In this document: one piece after another, positions 62,063-64,000 of the stretch
How the letters are laid out: each line of letters opens with the position of its first letter
Position numbering within the stretch: the first letter of the stretch is position 1
Assembly (NCBI RefSeq): GCF_001294335.1
Contig: NZ_LGKG01000001.1
Span: forward strand, 124,001-188,000
Source: Streptomyces chattanoogensis
GTDB taxonomy: Bacteria; Actinomycetota; Actinomycetes; Streptomycetales; Streptomycetaceae
Length of the DNA stretch: 64,000 nt
Direction of reading: 5' to 3'
Program-made: the position numbers and the translations under genes
The notes under the pieces: model-generated
Databases searched by the model: none
Seen by the model: the letters and a program-made list of their open reading frames with translations, nothing else
What the model was told of the DNA's origin: nothing

Positions 62063-62890
62063 TCAGAAGAAGCGCGGATCGGCGAAGGCCCCGGTGGCCA
62101 GCAGATAGACGTACAGATCCGCGAACCCGACGCTGAACAGCGAGCACCAGGCGAGCAGCATGTGCCGCTCGTTGAGCTTGCCGACCCAGCCCCACAGCCG
62201 GTAGCGCACCGGGTGCTTGGAGAAGTGCCGCAGCCGGCCGCCGACGATGTGCCGGCAGGAGTGGCAGGAGAGGGTGTACGCCCAGATCAGCACGATGTTC
62301 GCCAGGAAGACCAGGGTGCCCAGGCCCATATGACCCCAGGCGTAGTGCTCGTCGCGGAAGGCCAGCGCGGTGTCGTAGGTCAGGACCAGGGCCACCAGCA
62401 CCGCGAAGTAGAAGAAGTAGCGGTGGATGTTCTGCAGGATCAGCGGGAAGCGGGTCTCGCCGGTGTACTTCTTGTGCGGCTCGGCGACCGCGCAGGCCGG
62501 CGGCGAGGCCCAGAAGCCGCGGTAGTAGGCCTTGCGGTAGTAGTAGCAGGTCAGCCGGAAGCCCAGCGGGAAGATCAGGATCAGCAGGGCGGGGGACAGG
62601 CCCCACCAGGAGCCGAAGATCTCCCAGTTCGGGCCGCCGCGCATGGTGTGGCAGTTCTCCGCCAGGCACGGCGAGTAGAACGGCGAGACATAGGGCGCGT
62701 GGTAGTAGTCGGCGTTCGCGAAGGCCCGCCATGTCGAGTAGACGACGAACGCGAGCAGCCCGGCGGCGGTGCAGGCCGGGGCCAGCCACCAGCGGTCGGT
62801 CCGCAGATGACGGGCGGGGATGGCGGCCCGCGAGGCGGCGTGCACGCCGGTCGCGCCTGCTTGCGGTGAGGGTTCGATACCAGTGGCCAA
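62063..62890 (-). CDS. sdhC: Succinate dehydrogenase membrane cytochrome b subunit (Sdh1 type)
   Basis: This 275-residue membrane anchor has five hydrophobic segments, with several His residues as haem candidates (YYHAPYVSPFYSPCLAENCHTM, LQNIHRYFFYFAVLVALVLTYD, CHSCRHIVGGRLRHF). The size agrees with Rv0249c rather than the classical four-subunit enzyme. The frame continues upstream without family similarity. TTG at 62890 with GGAG 7 nt upstream is the best start. It is the first gene of the sdhC-A-B operon. Confidence 0.88.
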   Translation of the reverse strand: MATGIEPSPQAGATGVHAASRAAIPARHLRTDRWWLAPACTAAGLLAFVVYSTWRAFANADYYHAPYVSPFYSPCLAENCHTMRGGPNWEIFGSWWGLSPALLILIFPLGFRLTCYYYRKAYYRGFWASPPACAVAEPHKKYTGETRFPLILQNIHRYFFYFAVLVALVLTYDTALAFRDEHYAWGHMGLGTLVFLANIVLIWAYTLSCHSCRHIVGGRLRHFSKHPVRYRLWGWVGKLNERHMLLAWCSLFSVGFADLYVYLLATGAFADPRFF

Positions 62891-63137
62891 CGTCGGTCTC
62901 CGTAAAGGGCGCTCCGTGTGAGGGCGCTTCCGTGAGGGTGCTCGGTGAGGGGCGTGGTGCCGTGAGGGGTGCTGCGGCGGGGCGTCGGCTCCGTCGACGG
63001 GCGCTCCGGGGCAGACGGTGCGCGCTCTGCTGACGGGGGCTCGGAATCCGCCGTCACGCGCTCTCGGTGCCGGCGTCACGCGCTCGGGTGACGGACGCTC
63101 CGTCGCCGCGGGAACGGGGCAGGGATCCGAGTGGGGC
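62891..63137. promoter_or_regulatory. Repeat-rich promoter region of the sdh operon
   Basis: Four degenerate copies of CCGTGAGGG(T/G)GCT-like words occupy 62916-62974. CGTCACGCGCTC occurs at 63052-63063 and 63074-63085, exactly 22 bp apart, and the second copy is part of GTCAC-N8-GTGAC. These are candidate operator sites. Confidence 0.5.
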
Positions 63138-63172
63138 GAGGCCCTCCCCTAAGGGATCTCCCCCAGGGCCTC
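63138..63172 (-). terminator. Possible hairpin after the coiled-coil protein gene
   Basis: GAGGCCCT and AGGGCCTC pair across a 19-nt loop, 17 nt beyond the stop at 63189. CCTAAGGG occurs twice around it. Confidence 0.4.
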
Positions 63173-63188
63173 CCCCCTAAGGGTTCCT

Positions 63189-63488
63189 CTAAGGCGCATG
63201 CCGGTCCTTGGCGCCGAGCCCCTCGTCCTCGGCGTCCTTCCACAGCGCGGCGTCGTACGGGGCGTCCGGCACCGGCACCATCTCGTCCTTGCCGACACCC
63301 GGCGGACCCGCCTTCGCACCCGCGATGCTCTCCTTCAACAGGTCCAGGCTCTCGCGCAGATGGTGCGCATCGCTGCGCACCCGCCGCATGTCCAGCCCGG
63401 TCCCGACCTGCTCCTCCAGCCGCGCCACGGACCGGATGAGCTCGGTCAGATTGCGATCAACCGCCGTCCAATCGTCCTGAAGGGACAT
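63189..63488 (-). CDS. Small coiled-coil protein of unknown function
   Basis: This 99-residue protein has helical heptad-like sequence at about 8-60 (LTELIRSVARLEEQVGTGLDMRRVRSDAHHLRESLDLLKESI) and an acidic C-terminus with DAPYDAALWKDAEDEG. Composition is typical of a real gene. AGGG lies 7 nt before the ATG. It precedes the sdh operon by 298 bp on the same strand; no link is evident. Confidence 0.72.
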   Translation of the reverse strand: MSLQDDWTAVDRNLTELIRSVARLEEQVGTGLDMRRVRSDAHHLRESLDLLKESIAGAKAGPPGVGKDEMVPVPDAPYDAALWKDAEDEGLGAKDRHAP

Positions 63489-63890
63489 AACGTGCCCTCA
63501 CCTCCGCAGGGTGTGGTGGGCGATCTCATGCGCCCGCGAGTGTCGCGCGTCACAGTAGGCGTTGGGAAGGGGTCCGGCGTGATTCCGACTCGAACCGGTG
63601 CGTTTCGGCAAACATGCGCCGCGGCGGGGGTCGAACGCGGGTGCGGGGGCGGTGTGCAGGGACTGCGTACGGGGCGCGTAAGGGCCGGTCCGCGCACCGC
63701 CGTTCGAGGTGCTTTTCCCTGGCAGCGGGCGCGCGCATTGGGCCGCCCGGGTGACCTTCGTACGGCACTCGACGTGTCGTACGGCCGCGCCGGGACCGCT
63801 CGCCTTCAGTAGGGGAGCCATAGATGTGATGAGCCGCAAAGTCGGCCGGACGGGTTGGCGCGGCGCGGGCGAGCCTCGGAGGTAACTGCC
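63489..63890. other. 402-bp region upstream of the lipoprotein gene
   Basis: No convincing gene is present. The 3' part holds a possible 18-codon ORF (63829-63885, AGGGGAG upstream) whose TAA lies inside the Shine-Dalgarno of the lipoprotein gene. Promoters for both divergent genes must be here. Confidence 0.4.
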
Positions 63891-64000
63891 ATGACCGACC
63901 AAGTCAGCTCAGCGTGCCGCAGACGCCGCTGTGCCGCGCTGATCGCGGCGGGGGTGCTGCTCCCGCTGCCGGTCCTGGCCGGATGCGGTGACGACTCGGA
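63891..64000 (+). CDS. Lipoprotein (3' partial)
   Basis: The first 36 residues are visible: a basic n-region (CRRRRCA), a hydrophobic core (ALIAAGVLLPLPV) and lipobox LAGC followed by an acidic GDDS. GGAGGT lies 7 nt before the ATG. The mature domain is outside the window. Confidence 0.8.
   Translation, partial: MTDQVSSACRRRRCAALIAAGVLLPLPVLAGCGDDS

Noticed and set aside
63498..63902. 134-codon minus-strand frame in the last intergenic region
   Set aside because: Irregular composition, no ribosome site and overlap with the lipoprotein start.

Overview
The window is high-GC actinobacterial DNA, most likely from the core chromosome of a Streptomyces. The reasons are the very strong G/C bias at third codon positions, GTG and TTG starts, hairpin terminators often without a T-run, and typical genes (WhiB-like regulator, mycosin, PIN-PhoH, DUF1707, DUF4245, DUF6542, several SpoIIE phosphatase/kinase-like proteins). 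The order glpX, xseB-xseA, ispH, ppgK, ychF matches what I remember of Streptomyces chromosomes. I see no insertion sequence, prophage, CRISPR array, rRNA or tRNA. Sixty protein genes are listed; two of these are tentative small ORFs.

Layout. 1-3.0 kb: the end of a type VII secretion locus (glycine-rich exported protein, mycosin) and a DUF192 gene. 3.5-10.1 kb: aldo/keto reductase, cis-prenyltransferase, PIN-PhoH ATPase, secreted lytic transglycosylase, AI-2E family permease. 10.2-12.4 kb: the peroxide module ahpD-ahpC with divergent oxyR. 12.3-19.2 kb: a Uma2-type nuclease gene overlapping oxyR, then a PadR-controlled ABC exporter with two tandem FtsX-type permeases. 19.3-24.3 kb: small membrane proteins, an SPFH plus ribbon-helix-helix pair, a class A penicillin-binding protein. 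24.3-30.2 kb: catalase, a GAF/SpoIIE/HATPase protein, a methyltransferase, a DUF402 protein. 30.3-37.8 kb: fumC and a class I Fe-S fumarase, DUF1707 protein, WhiB-like protein, glpX, DUF4245 protein. 37.9-45.7 kb: nitroreductase, exonuclease VII, amino-acid permease, ispH, ppgK, DUF6542 protein, ychF. 45.7-53.1 kb: a RelE/Phd toxin-antitoxin pair, a lipoprotein, an alpha/beta hydrolase, a PIG-L deacetylase, a GntR regulator, a second amino-acid permease. 53.2-57.6 kb: a 16-residue His/Cys leader ORF coupled to a SPOR-like protein, a NUDIX hydrolase, an HATPase protein, a PAS/GAF/SpoIIE/HATPase protein. 57.6-64 kb: a Tat-exported amidohydrolase, an Sdh1-type succinate dehydrogenase operon, a coiled-coil protein and the start of a lipoprotein gene.

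Themes. Redox and central carbon metabolism recur: AhpCD/OxyR, catalase, two fumarases of different iron dependence, FBPase, succinate dehydrogenase, and a nitroreductase whose promoter carries a near-consensus Rex operator. Partner-switching signalling recurs as two multidomain phosphatase/kinase-like proteins and one stand-alone kinase-like protein. Between 34 and 54 kb at least eight genes have a TANNNT hexamer 6-7 nt before the start codon and no Shine-Dalgarno sequence, which suggests leaderless transcripts. Two convergent gene pairs overlap at their 3' ends by about 180 nt.

All functions are read from sequence motifs and memory of protein families. No database search was run.
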